Positions 7,869 to 15,551 of a DNA stretch of 64,000 nt are shown piece by piece (the first letter of the stretch is position 1; every line of letters starts with the position of its first letter). The stretch spans positions 124,001 through 188,000 of the forward strand of contig NZ_JASVWF010000001.1 in NCBI RefSeq assembly GCF_030286555.1. Direction: 5' to 3'. The notes below the pieces were generated by a model that was not told the DNA's origin, ran no database searches, and saw only the letters and a program-made list of their open reading frames with translations. Made by a program: the position numbers and the translations under genes. Source of the stretch: Actinomycetospora termitidis. Lineage in GTDB: Bacteria; Actinomycetota; Actinomycetes; Mycobacteriales; Pseudonocardiaceae.

Positions 7869-8297
7869 GTGTCCCTCACCGGCGCGATCGTCGTGGTCGC
7901 CGTGCTCGCCGTCGCGACCGTGGTCGGGCTCGTCCTGCGGTCCCGTTCCGGCCGGATCCGCACGACCGCGGGTCGTACTGCTGCCGGCTGGCAGCTCGCC
8001 GGCGTGACGCCCGGGCCCGACGACCGGGTGCTCCTCCTGCAGCTCTCCTCGCCGGTCTGCACGCCGTGCCGCCAGACCGCCGCACAGTTGACCGAGCTGG
8101 CCGGGCGCCCCGGGCTACGGCACGTCGAGGTCGACATCGGCGAACGGCCCGAGGCCGCGCGCACGCTCGACGTCATGCGCACCCCGACGACGATCGCGTT
8201 CTCCCGCGACGGCCGGGAGCTGCTGCGGGTGTCGGGCGTGCCCCGTCGTCAGGAACTCCTCGACGCGCTGGACACCGAGCTCTCCGCCGCACGATGA
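7869..8297 (+). CDS. Membrane-anchored thioredoxin-like protein
   Basis: 142 residues. A hydrophobic N-terminal helix (AIVVVAVLAVATVVGLVL) followed by Arg residues acts as an anchor or uncleaved signal. A thioredoxin fold follows with the redox motif SPVCTPCRQ (CTPC) and the cis-Pro stretch MRTPTTIAF. GTG at 7869 is used, with GGAG about 13 bases upstream. A DUF4395 membrane protein follows 106 bp downstream; these two families are frequent neighbours in actinobacteria, so a joint thiol-disulfide or sulfur-transfer role in the envelope is inferred. Confidence 0.8.
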   Translation: MSLTGAIVVVAVLAVATVVGLVLRSRSGRIRTTAGRTAAGWQLAGVTPGPDDRVLLLQLSSPVCTPCRQTAAQLTELAGRPGLRHVEVDIGERPEAARTLDVMRTPTTIAFSRDGRELLRVSGVPRRQELLDALDTELSAAR

Positions 8298-8403
8298 TCT
8301 TCGACGTGCTGACCCGCCGTCGCGCCGTCGACCACGGCCGACTCGCTGCGGACCTCTGTCCGGGCCGCTGACCCGCGCCCACCCCCGACCGAGGAAGCAC
8401 CCC

Positions 8404-8823
8404 ATGCAGCTCGACCCCCGCGGCGTGCGGTTCGCCGCCGCGATCACCACCGTCGTCCTCGCCGTCGTCCTGATCACCGGCAGCGGCTGGCTCGTCCTCG
8501 CTCAGGCCGTCGTCTTCGCGCTGCCGGCCCTGTTCGGGATGCGGTTCTCGCCCTACGGCGCGCTCTTCCGGGTCGCGGTCGGCCCGCGCCTCGCGCCGCC
8601 GACGGAGACGGAGGACCCCGAGCCGGTGCGGTTCTCGCAGACCGTCGGGCTGGTGTTCACCGTGGTCGCCGCCGTCGGCTACCTGGCCGGCCTGACCGCG
8701 CTCGGCGTCGTCGCGACCGCCCTCGCCCTCGCCGCGGCCTTCCTCAACGCCGCGTTCGGGTTCTGCCTCGGCTGCGAGATGTACGGGCTGATCGCCCGGG
8801 CCCGGGGCGCGCGCACCGCCTGA
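8404..8823 (+). CDS. DUF4395 membrane protein
   Basis: 139 residues with about four hydrophobic segments: two near the N-terminus (AAAITTVVLAVVLITGSG, LVLAQAVVFALPALFGM) and two after a polar loop. The C-terminal signature FCLGCEMY contains the paired Cys typical of DUF4395. The partner thioredoxin-like gene lies directly upstream. Likely a membrane thiol component, but the biochemical role is not established. The gene ends base-to-base against the convergent SurE gene. Confidence 0.8.
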   Translation: MQLDPRGVRFAAAITTVVLAVVLITGSGWLVLAQAVVFALPALFGMRFSPYGALFRVAVGPRLAPPTETEDPEPVRFSQTVGLVFTVVAAVGYLAGLTALGVVATALALAAAFLNAAFGFCLGCEMYGLIARARGARTA

Positions 8824-8831
8824 TCAGGCGG
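8816..8831. terminator. Palindrome holding two convergent stop codons
   Basis: CCGCCTGATCAGGCGG is a perfect 16-bp palindrome. Its central TGATCA supplies the TGA stop of the plus-strand DUF4395 gene and the TGA of the minus-strand SurE gene. No other terminator is visible between the two genes. Confidence 0.35.
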
Positions 8832-9666
8832 GCACGTCGCGGAGGCGGTCCACGACCGCGTTCGACGTGGCGCCGCCGACCGTCAGCTGGGTCAGGGTCG
8901 CGACGCCGTCGTCGAGGATGTCCACGTCGTCGTCCGGGCCGTCCGTCGGCACCGTCATCTCCTCGCCGTCGAGCTCGACCGCGAGCGGGTCGCGGACCCG
9001 GACCTCATCGGCGCGCTCCCCCGCCGGATAGTTGACGTTCACGACGGTGCCGGGCGCGAACAGGTCCGGCCCGAGGGTCTGCACGAGCCGGGTCACGTAG
9101 GCGGCCGTCGCGGTGCAGTCGCCCTCGGACTCGCCCTTGTGGGTCGAGGACGCGATCGCCGGGATGCCTGCCGTGGCAGCGATGACGGCGGCGCCGACGG
9201 TCCCGGACTCGACGATCCCGGTCCCCGAGTTGTGTCCGAGGTTGGTCCCGGAGACGACGAGGTCGGGCGGGTCCGCGCGCATCAGCTCCAGCCCGGCGCG
9301 GACCGCGTCGACCGGCATCCCACCGACCGCGTACGTCTTCGGGCTCTTCTCGTCCAGCTCGGTCTTCCCGTCCGACGAGGCGCCGGCGCCGCTGCGGTTG
9401 CTCTCCGGGGCGACCAGCGTGACGTCGTACCCGGCGTCGGTGAGCGCCTTCCGGACGGCCGTGATCCCGCCGGCCTGCCACCCGTCGTCGTCGGTGAGCA
9501 GGACTCGCAGCGGAGCCGGCGCCGGCGTGGTCGTCGGCGGCGCCGGTGCTGCCAGTGCTCGGGGGGCAGGCGCCGGAGCCGGGGCGGGAGCGGGTGGGGG
9601 CGTCGCGGCGCAGGCGGCGCTCAGCAGGAGCGTGGCCAGGGCGAGGACGAGCCGGCGCGTCGTCAC
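8824..9666 (-). CDS. SurE-like nucleotidase, predicted secreted lipoprotein
   Basis: 280 residues. An N-terminal signal with lipobox LLSAAC (Cys about residue 19) is followed by a Pro/Ala linker, then a SurE fold: metal loop LLTDDDGWQAGG, NRSGAGASSDG and SGTNLGHNSGTGIVESGTVGAA. The classical NDDG loop here reads TDDDG, keeping the two metal-binding Asp. SurE proteins are 5'/3'-nucleotidases and polyphosphatases, normally cytosolic. The signal peptide puts this one outside the membrane, suggesting phosphate scavenging. Its ATG overlaps the stop of the N-acetyltransferase gene (ATGA). Confidence 0.85.
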   Translation of the reverse strand: MTTRRLVLALATLLLSAACAATPPPAPAPAPAPAPRALAAPAPPTTTPAPAPLRVLLTDDDGWQAGGITAVRKALTDAGYDVTLVAPESNRSGAGASSDGKTELDEKSPKTYAVGGMPVDAVRAGLELMRADPPDLVVSGTNLGHNSGTGIVESGTVGAAVIAATAGIPAIASSTHKGESEGDCTATAAYVTRLVQTLGPDLFAPGTVVNVNYPAGERADEVRVRDPLAVELDGEEMTVPTDGPDDDVDILDDGVATLTQLTVGGATSNAVVDRLRDVPA

Positions 9667-10427
9667 GACGCCTGCGGGGGGTGGAGGGGCGTCGGGAGCC
9701 GGTCGAGCGCGATGCCGAACAGGTCGCGGTAGGCGGAGAGCGCCTCGCCGGCGGAGAGGTCGTCCTCGGTGCGGGTGCCGTCGGGCGCGGTGCGGATGAG
9801 CTTCGCACCGGCGAGCGTGACGCGTCCGCCCTCGCGGGTCGGCAGGGTGCAGGTCGGCCCGTGGGTGAAGCCGGAGTCGGGGTGGGTCGCGGTCCAGAAG
9901 CAGGTCGGCGCGAAGTCGGCGCGCGACCGCACCCGGCGTTCGAGGCAGTAGCCGGGCTTCCCCGCGGGGCTGCGCACCTCGACGTCGCCGTCTGCCTGCG
10001 GCTCGAGCTGGGCGGACGGTGCGTCGAGGTCGGTCGGCAGCACCATGAAGCCGCCGAACCCGACGTCCACGAGCCGCTCCGACCCCCTATCGGCGTGCTC
10101 GGTTGCTCTGTCGGGGACGGAGAGGGCCATGTGGGCGAGCGGCGCGGTGTCGCCGTCGGGGGTGTGCACGACGCCGCCGAGGAAGCGGACGTCGTGGCCG
10201 AGCTCGCCGAGCAACCACGCGAACAGGCCGTTGAGCTCGTAGCAGAAGCCGCCGCGTCGTCGTCGGACGATCTTGTCGTAGAGCGCCTCGGGCCGGGTGT
10301 CGATCTCCTCGCCGAGGTGGATGGACAGGTTCTCGAACGGCACGGCGTGGAAGTGCCGGTCGGTGAGCGTGGCGAGGTCGTCGTCCTCGTCCGCGCCGAT
10401 GCGGGCGAGATATGGGGCGACATCCAT
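9663..10427 (-). CDS. nat: Arylamine N-acetyltransferase
   Basis: 254 residues. The N-terminal helical bundle contains HFHAVPFENLSIHLG and then the catalytic Cys in RRGGFCYELNGLFAWLL. His follows in LAHMALSV and Asp in LVDVGFGGF, completing the Cys-His-Asp triad of NAT enzymes, which acetylate arylamines and hydrazines from acetyl-CoA or propionyl-CoA. ATG at 10427 (MDVAPYL) is preferred over an upstream GTG at 10442. It is translationally coupled to the SurE-like gene. Only 20 bp separate it from the divergent nitrilase gene, so the promoters overlap. Confidence 0.9.
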   Translation of the reverse strand: MDVAPYLARIGADEDDDLATLTDRHFHAVPFENLSIHLGEEIDTRPEALYDKIVRRRRGGFCYELNGLFAWLLGELGHDVRFLGGVVHTPDGDTAPLAHMALSVPDRATEHADRGSERLVDVGFGGFMVLPTDLDAPSAQLEPQADGDVEVRSPAGKPGYCLERRVRSRADFAPTCFWTATHPDSGFTHGPTCTLPTREGGRVTLAGAKLIRTAPDGTRTEDDLSAGEALSAYRDLFGIALDRLPTPLHPPQAS

Positions 10428-10447
10428 CGGCCCGGTATACACGGGTC

Positions 10448-11236
10448 ATGCGCGTCGCCCTCGCCCAGATCCTGGCCACCGACGACCCGAAGGCGAACCT
10501 GGAACTGGTCCGCGACCACACGGCGCTCGCGGCGCAGCAGGGTGCGGCGGTCGTCGTGTTCCCGGAGGCGACGATGTGCCGCTTCGGGGTGTCGCTGAAG
10601 CCCGTCGCGGAGCCGCTGGACGGACCGTGGGCGACGGAGGTGCGCTCGATCGCGGAGCAGCACGGCGTCCTGGTCGTCGCCGGGATGTTCACCCCGACCG
10701 ACGACGGGCGCGTCACGAACACCCTGCTCGCGGTGGGTCGGGGCGTCGACACGTCCTACGACAAGATCCACCTGTACGACGCGTTCGGGTTCGCGGAGTC
10801 GGACACGGTGGCGCCGGGCTCCTCGCCGGTGGTCGTGGAGGTCGACGGCGAGACGATCGGGCTGGCGGTCTGCTACGACATCCGCTTCCCGGAGCTGTTC
10901 CGCGCGCTCGCCGACCGGGGCGCCTCGACCGTGCTGCTCCCGGCGTCGTGGGGGGCGGGGCCGGGGAAGGTGGAGCAGTGGGAACTGCTCGTGCGGGCGC
11001 GGGCGATCGACTCGACGACGTTCGTGGCGGCCTGCGACCAGGCGGACCCCCTCGCCTCCGGCGTCGACCCGGGGAAGGCGCCGCGCGGGGTGGGGCACTC
11101 GCTCGTCGCGTCGCCGTTCGGGGTGGTCGTGGAGTCGCTGGAGGCCGACCCGGGGCTGCTCGTGGTGGACGTGGACACGGCGTCGGTGGCGCGCACGCGT
11201 GAGGTGCTGCCGGTGCTGGCGAACCGTCGGATGTGA
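10448..11236 (+). CDS. Nitrilase-superfamily carbon-nitrogen hydrolase
   Basis: 262 residues with the nitrilase triad: Glu in VVVFPEATM, Lys in YDKIHLYDAFGF and Cys in AVCYDIRFPELFR. The HLYDAFGF/ESD stretch resembles the Nit/omega-amidase group (deaminated-glutathione amidase or 2-oxoacid amidase) rather than true nitrilases. It is probably a cytosolic amidase in metabolite repair. ATG at 10448 begins directly at the first beta strand (MRVALAQI). Confidence 0.85.
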   Translation: MRVALAQILATDDPKANLELVRDHTALAAQQGAAVVVFPEATMCRFGVSLKPVAEPLDGPWATEVRSIAEQHGVLVVAGMFTPTDDGRVTNTLLAVGRGVDTSYDKIHLYDAFGFAESDTVAPGSSPVVVEVDGETIGLAVCYDIRFPELFRALADRGASTVLLPASWGAGPGKVEQWELLVRARAIDSTTFVAACDQADPLASGVDPGKAPRGVGHSLVASPFGVVVESLEADPGLLVVDVDTASVARTREVLPVLANRRM

Positions 11237-11261
11237 CGGCCGTCGTGCCACGATGATCGGC

Positions 11262-11738
11262 ATGGCGAAGGTGCGCAGTGTCGACCGGGTGGCCGAGGCG
11301 CTGGTCGCGCACGGGATGGGCGGTCGGTCGCGGGAGCTCCCGGAGTCGACGCGGACCGCCGCCGAGGCGGGCGCCGCGCTCGGCTGCGAGGTCGGGCAGA
11401 TCGTGAAGTCGCTGGTCTTCCGCGTGCCGACGACCGACGCGGCACTGTTGGTCCTGGCGTCCGGGTCGACGCGGGTCGACGTGGGGAAGCTGTCGGCGAT
11501 CGTGGGCGAGCCGGTGGAGCAGGCCTCGGGTGCCTTCGTGCGGGAGCGGACCGGCTTCGCGATCGGCGGGGTCGCGCCCGTCGGACTGGTTGCGCCGGTG
11601 ACGACCTACATCGAGCGGGGCGTCCTGGCGTGGGACCGTTTCTGGGCGGCCGCCGGCTCGCCGCGGACGGTCTTCGACGCGACGCCGGACGAGCTGATCG
11701 CGGCGACCGGCGGGGATGTTGTGGACGTCGCGGAGTGA
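11262..11738 (+). CDS. YbaK/EbsC-family aminoacyl-tRNA deacylase
   Basis: 158 residues. It shows the YbaK signatures: TAAEAGAALGCEVGQIVKSLVF with the conserved Lys, ALLVLASGSTRVDVGKL, and GFAIGGVAPVGL with the GGVxPxG loop. The family hydrolyses mischarged Cys-tRNA(Pro) or Ala-tRNA(Pro) in trans. ATG at 11262 is used; an in-frame ATG at 11253 is possible. The gene follows the nitrilase gene closely and is followed by a strong hairpin. Confidence 0.85.
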   Translation: MAKVRSVDRVAEALVAHGMGGRSRELPESTRTAAEAGAALGCEVGQIVKSLVFRVPTTDAALLVLASGSTRVDVGKLSAIVGEPVEQASGAFVRERTGFAIGGVAPVGLVAPVTTYIERGVLAWDRFWAAAGSPRTVFDATPDELIAATGGDVVDVAE

Positions 11739-11782
11739 CCGCGCGTTCTACGGAGCGTCACCCCTGAGCGTCGGAGATGCCC

Positions 11783-11811
11783 GAGAACCGCTTCCGAGGG
11801 AATCGGTTCTC
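11783..11811. terminator. Hairpin after the YbaK gene
   Basis: GAGAACCG-c-TTCC pairs with GGAA-t-CGGTTCTC around a GAG loop, 45 bp after the YbaK stop. Likely an intrinsic terminator without a U-tract. Confidence 0.55.
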
Positions 11812-11852
11812 TCGCCATGGTCGCGATGGCGTGGCCCTGACAAAGATCAGGA

Positions 11853-11896
11853 CTACATGAGTCATCTCGCCGACCCGATCGGCGTGGTTCATGTAG
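11853..11896. terminator. Second hairpin between convergent genes
   Basis: The outer arms CTACATGA / TCATGTAG and inner arms CGCCGA / TCGGCG make a long interrupted stem. It lies between the YbaK gene and the convergent DUF3558 lipoprotein gene. Nothing else recognisable is seen in 11739-11982. Confidence 0.45.
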
Positions 11897-11982
11897 CTCT
11901 CGCTGCGGGAGCGCCGTCCTTGCTCACACCCGGTGCTACACCAAGCAGGTCCGGAGCCCCGCCAGCATGTCTCACGTAGCAC

Positions 11983-12555
11983 TCACCGCTGCGGCGGGAG
12001 CTTCCTAACGACGAGCGCAATCGCTTCCTCCGCCTTCGCGCAGGGGTCCTCCGTCTGACGCGTCGACAAACCGGACCACTCGGTCTCGAGTGCCTGTCGC
12101 GGACCCAGGCCGGTGGTGACGGTGCAGGTGTTGTCGTCCGGTCTCATGCGCTGTCGGACCGCCGGCATCCCCTCGACGGTGGTCGGCACGAAGATGGGCA
12201 GGAGGCGGGTTCGATAGGTGTCGGCGAGCAGGTCCCGGCGGGTATCGACCGCGATTGAGAGGCGTTCGTCCCGCCCGTTCGCCCAGACGCACTCAGGTAT
12301 GTCGACAAGGGTCCTTCCTCGGCCGGGGCCGGGAAACCCGAGCGATCGTAGATCTTGATTGGTCAGCAGCCGGGCGCACGGTTCTGCGGCAACACCCGAC
12401 GCATCCCGTGGGGACGTGACTTCGGGGGCGCCGTAACGCAGCGGTGCGGCGGCTGGCGTCGACACGGGAGCCGCCCCAGAGCCTGCCGAGCACGAGGTCA
12501 GGAGCCCGACTGCCACAGCCGCCGTTGCGAACCAGATCGCTCTAGGCCTGATCAT
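11983..12555 (-). CDS. DUF3558-family lipoprotein
   Basis: 190 residues. Signal peptide with lipobox LLTSCSAG (Cys about residue 22), then a Pro/Ala linker. The DUF3558 fold follows with paired Cys (EPCARLL, PECVWAN, NTCTVTT, EDPCAKAEE) that probably form disulfides. This actinobacterial surface family has no firm function. The start codon lies inside the end of the upstream small gene (ATGATCAGGCCTAG), so the two are translationally coupled, as often seen for DUF3558 lipoproteins and small secreted helical proteins in Pseudonocardiaceae. Confidence 0.8.
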   Translation of the reverse strand: MIRPRAIWFATAAVAVGLLTSCSAGSGAAPVSTPAAAPLRYGAPEVTSPRDASGVAAEPCARLLTNQDLRSLGFPGPGRGRTLVDIPECVWANGRDERLSIAVDTRRDLLADTYRTRLLPIFVPTTVEGMPAVRQRMRPDDNTCTVTTGLGPRQALETEWSGLSTRQTEDPCAKAEEAIALVVRKLPPQR

Positions 12556-13006
12556 CGAACCGGCGAACCTGCTGGCCCTCGGTCGAGCGGTAGTCCGCGA
12601 TCTCGGTCTCGAGGGTGCTGATCAGTTCGTTCAGGCGATCGATACCAGCGGTCAATGCCGCGAGCAGACTTCCGGGCCCCCCGACAGCTACAGCACCGAA
12701 GACCGCAGCAGCGTCTCGGCTGACGTCGTCCTGCGTGCCCGGATCGATCTTCCCGAGGAAAGCCGCTTCGTGGCGCAGGTCGTACAGCTGGTCGCGGGCG
12801 GTCCGGAGATCCCCGAGCACCTGCGGAGCAGCATCGAGGTCGACGGTGAACGAGTTGCCTTCCGCCGCGACCGGCATGGACTGGCGGGGGATGACCTGAC
12901 CGTTCGCGAGGACCGTCGGGTCCGAGGCCTGCGGAGTGGGCGTGGGGATCGCCGAGGCACCGCGTGGGGGCTCGGTGAACAAGCCGGGCGGGACGGGCAC
13001 GCTCAT
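12542..13006 (-). CDS. Small helical hypothetical protein coupled to a DUF3558 lipoprotein
   Basis: 154 residues. A Pro-rich N-terminus (PVPPGLF...IPTPTPQASDP) is followed by a hydrophilic central part with a helix around APQVLGDLRTARDQLYDLRHEA and a C-terminal helix LTAGIDRLNELISTLETEIADYR. There is no signal peptide. Length, helical C-terminal half and coupling to a lipoprotein recall WXG100/PE-like or ESX-associated proteins, but no WXG motif is present. ATG at 13006 is chosen over the GTG at 13015. Confidence 0.6.
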   Translation of the reverse strand: MSVPVPPGLFTEPPRGASAIPTPTPQASDPTVLANGQVIPRQSMPVAAEGNSFTVDLDAAPQVLGDLRTARDQLYDLRHEAAFLGKIDPGTQDDVSRDAAAVFGAVAVGGPGSLLAALTAGIDRLNELISTLETEIADYRSTEGQQVRRFDDQA

Positions 13007-13057
13007 CCGACCCACGCTAGCCAGGCGGACCCGTCGTCGGGACCCGAACGGGAGAAC

Positions 13058-13510
13058 TCACCGCAGCAGTCCCGCCACGTCGCCGGCTGCGAGCAGCATC
13101 GTCAGGACCGGGACGACGCCGGTCGCCGGGACGCGGAACGCCCGGCCGTCCTGCTCGGCGATGCGGGCGGCCGTGAGGGCGCGCAGGTGGTGGTAGACCT
13201 GGCCCGTCGAGGAGAGCTCGGCGGCCTCCTGCAGCTCGGCGGCGGACGCCGGCCCGGAGAGCAGACGGCGGACCAGGGCGAGCCGGACCGGGTGACCGAG
13301 GGCGGCGAGCACCTCCGCGGTCGGGGCGGCCGGGAGGTCGAGGACCCCGGCCGGGGAGTAGCCGATCCGCCACGACACCTCGCCGTGCAGGTTGACCGAC
13401 CCCTCGTAGCCGACCGACCCCGACCCGTCGACGGGCTCGACCGCCACCGGCGACGACTCCAGTGCCGCGACCCGGGCCTCCAGCTCGGCCAGCCGTTCCT
13501 CGACGCTCAC
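13058..13510 (-). CDS. Winged-helix transcriptional regulator (ArsR-like) with N-terminal coiled coil
   Basis: 150 residues. The N-terminus VEERLAELEARVAALESS is a short coiled coil. After a linker the HTH reads AALGHPVRLALVRRLLSGPASAAELQEA...SSTGQVYHHLRALTAARI, then the wing and a C-terminal helix. The GTG start overlaps the stop of the serine hydrolase gene (GTGA), so both come from one message. It probably regulates that operon; a palindrome at the operon start is a candidate site. Confidence 0.8.
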   Translation of the reverse strand: MSVEERLAELEARVAALESSPVAVEPVDGSGSVGYEGSVNLHGEVSWRIGYSPAGVLDLPAAPTAEVLAALGHPVRLALVRRLLSGPASAAELQEAAELSSTGQVYHHLRALTAARIAEQDGRAFRVPATGVVPVLTMLLAAGDVAGLLR

Positions 13511-14625
13511 GCGACGCACACCAGCCGGTCGAACGCCTGGGGCGACACCAGCGCCGCGAGCGCGAGTTGCTGTTGACCCGGGATCTGCTCGGTCGTCGTG
13601 GGCGTGAGCGGGAGATCCGCGCCGAGGATCACCGCGTAGCCGGTCGACCCGTCGGGCCGGCGCAGGAAGGAGCCGAAGGTCAGCACGTTGACGAAGGTCC
13701 CACCCTTGAACCCGAGCGTCCCGACCTCCGTCGGGCCCTGCCACGTCAGGTGCCGGACCGCGACGTCCGCGCCGGGGACCGTTCCGGTCGCGATCGCGCG
13801 GTACAGGCCGTAGAGCTGTGCCGCGGTTCCCCGTGAGTTCGTGGTCGACCACGCCTGCGAGTCCGCGACGTAGCGCTCGGGGTCCTGCTGCGCGGCGGTG
13901 GCCAGGCGCTGCTCCACCTCGGCGTGGAACGCCGGATCGTCGGCGACCCGGCGCCCGAGCTGCGCGTCGACCTGCGCGAGCTGCTCCCGGGGCGCACCGG
14001 CGGGCGCCAGATCGGGGCGAGCGAGCCGCGCGGCCGCTCCGGCGTAGTTCGGCAGGTCGACGTCGTTCCAGCCCGTCGACGCGGCCGCCGCGCGGAGGGC
14101 GTCGTCGCCGAGCCGGGCGCGCAGCCAGTCGGGGGCGGCGTTGTCGCTGTCCTGGATCATCGCCGACACGAGCTGGTCGACGGTGTAGTCCGGACCGGGT
14201 CCGAGACGCTGCAGCGCCAACGGATGCACACCGCCGTCGGTCCCGGCGACGTACCAGCGCTCCCAGTCGGCCCGGCTGACCCGTTCGTCGGGCCGGATGC
14301 GCCCGTCGGCCACCGCCGCCGCGTACGCCGTCAGGTGCACGACCTTGACCGCCGACGCGAGCACCATGGGCGAGTCCGCCTCGTGCGAGACGACCCGACC
14401 GCGCCCGTCGTCGACCACCAGGCCGACCGTCTGTGGCGCCGAGACGATCCGGTTCAGCCACCCGCCGGGCTTCGTCAGGTCGGTCGAGGTCGGGGGCGTG
14501 CACCCGGCCGGACGCGGCGGGTTCGCGGGGAGCGCCGCCGCCCGCGGCGCCTCCGCACTCCCCCCGCACGCGCTCAGCGCCAGGCCCAGCACCACCGTTA
14601 TTACGAGAATCCGTAATCTCGACAT
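13507..14625 (-). CDS. Beta-lactamase-like serine hydrolase lipoprotein
   Basis: 372 residues. Lipoprotein signal with lipobox LALSACGG (Cys about residue 20). The domain has the penicillin-recognising motifs of class A beta-lactamase-like proteins: SAVK (SxxK, about residue 93), SDN in MIQDSDNAAP and KGG in GFKGGTFVN. The class A omega-loop ExxLN is not evident, so it may be a DD-peptidase or esterase-like member rather than a resistance enzyme. TAGCTT lies six bases before the ATG, compatible with a leaderless transcript. Its partner HTH gene is translationally coupled. Confidence 0.8.
   Translation of the reverse strand: MSRLRILVITVVLGLALSACGGSAEAPRAAALPANPPRPAGCTPPTSTDLTKPGGWLNRIVSAPQTVGLVVDDGRGRVVSHEADSPMVLASAVKVVHLTAYAAAVADGRIRPDERVSRADWERWYVAGTDGGVHPLALQRLGPGPDYTVDQLVSAMIQDSDNAAPDWLRARLGDDALRAAAASTGWNDVDLPNYAGAAARLARPDLAPAGAPREQLAQVDAQLGRRVADDPAFHAEVEQRLATAAQQDPERYVADSQAWSTTNSRGTAAQLYGLYRAIATGTVPGADVAVRHLTWQGPTEVGTLGFKGGTFVNVLTFGSFLRRPDGSTGYAVILGADLPLTPTTTEQIPGQQQLALAALVSPQAFDRLVCVA
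14600..14617. promoter_or_regulatory. Palindrome within the first codons of the serine hydrolase gene
   Basis: ATTACG-agaatc-CGTAAT is a perfect 6-bp inverted repeat with 6-bp spacer, covering codons about 3-9. If transcription starts at the ATG this lies just downstream of the start site, a repressor position. The co-transcribed winged-helix protein is the obvious candidate ligand. Confidence 0.35.
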
Positions 14626-14704
14626 AGCGATAAGCTAGCAGGAGTCGTCCACTGTTCGCCTCCACGACGGCGTGCCGGCCCCGGGCACGGGGCACCGGAC
14701 GGGC

Positions 14705-15543
14705 ATGGCGTTCACGTGGATCCGCGGCCGGCTCGTGGTGGTCGGTTACCAGCCCGACGGCGACTCGGTGCGCTTCGTCCCCGACGAGCTCGCGACGGTG
14801 CGGGGGCTGGAGAACGGCGACCGGGTCGAGCCGAGCGAGCGCGACGGCAGCATCCAGCTCCGCCTCGACGCGATCGACGCCCCGGAGACGCACTACCAGG
14901 ACCAGTCCCAGCCCCTCGCCCTCGAGGCCCGCGACACCCTGCTCGCCGCGGTGGGCTTCACCGACGTGGCCTACGACGACGGCGGGTCGGTCACCTCGTC
15001 CGCGCCGGAGTCCGTCCCGGCGGCGATCTGCGCCGCGCTCGTCGAGGTGAACGGCCGCCCGGTGGCCCTGCTGGTCACCGGGGACGCCGTCACGAGCCAC
15101 GCGGAGGGCGACGAGGTCGACCCGGCCACGGTGGTCGACGCTCGGTCAACGCGGTGCAGACCAGCAACGGCCGCGCCTACCTCACGCTGTACACCTCGAC
15201 CCCCGAACCGGTCCGCGCCCGCTTCCTCGAGCTCGCGGCCGCCGCGACCGGCGCCGGCAGCGTCTGGGCCGCCGACCGGTCCGGCGGGTTCACCCTCACG
15301 ACCCAGGCGGACATCGGCCCGGAGGGCCAGCTGATCCTCCCGAAGCTGTTCCGCCGCGCCACCGACTACCTGCGTGCCGACTCCGAGCGCACCTTCGTCG
15401 AGTGGGTGAGGGCCCAGGGCGCCGACAACGACCCGGTCGAGGTGGCCGGGACGCGCACGAACCTCGCGGAGCTGCTCACCGAGGACGGGGACCGGGTCTC
15501 GCTGACCGTGCCGCTCACCGACCTCGTGTTCGTCGAGGACTGA
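14705..15543 (+). pseudogene. SNase-like/hypothetical gene interrupted by an apparent 1-nt frameshift
   Basis: The first frame runs from ATG 14705 (MAFTWIRGRLVVVGYQPDG) and includes LRLDAIDAPETHYQ, the R/D-x-IDAPE signature of staphylococcal nuclease-like folds. Near 15140 sense coding moves to another frame (VNAVQTSNGRAYLTLYTSTP...FVEWVRAQG...TDLVFVED, ending TGA 15543), while the first frame degenerates to low-complexity Arg/Ser/Pro. One missing base in GTCGACGC-TCGGTCAAC restores a single protein of about 279 residues. It is a genuine recent mutation or a sequencing indel; ribosomal frameshifting is not suggested, as no slippery site is visible. Enzyme activity is unproven. Confidence 0.75.
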
Positions 15544-15551
15544 CCCGAGGA

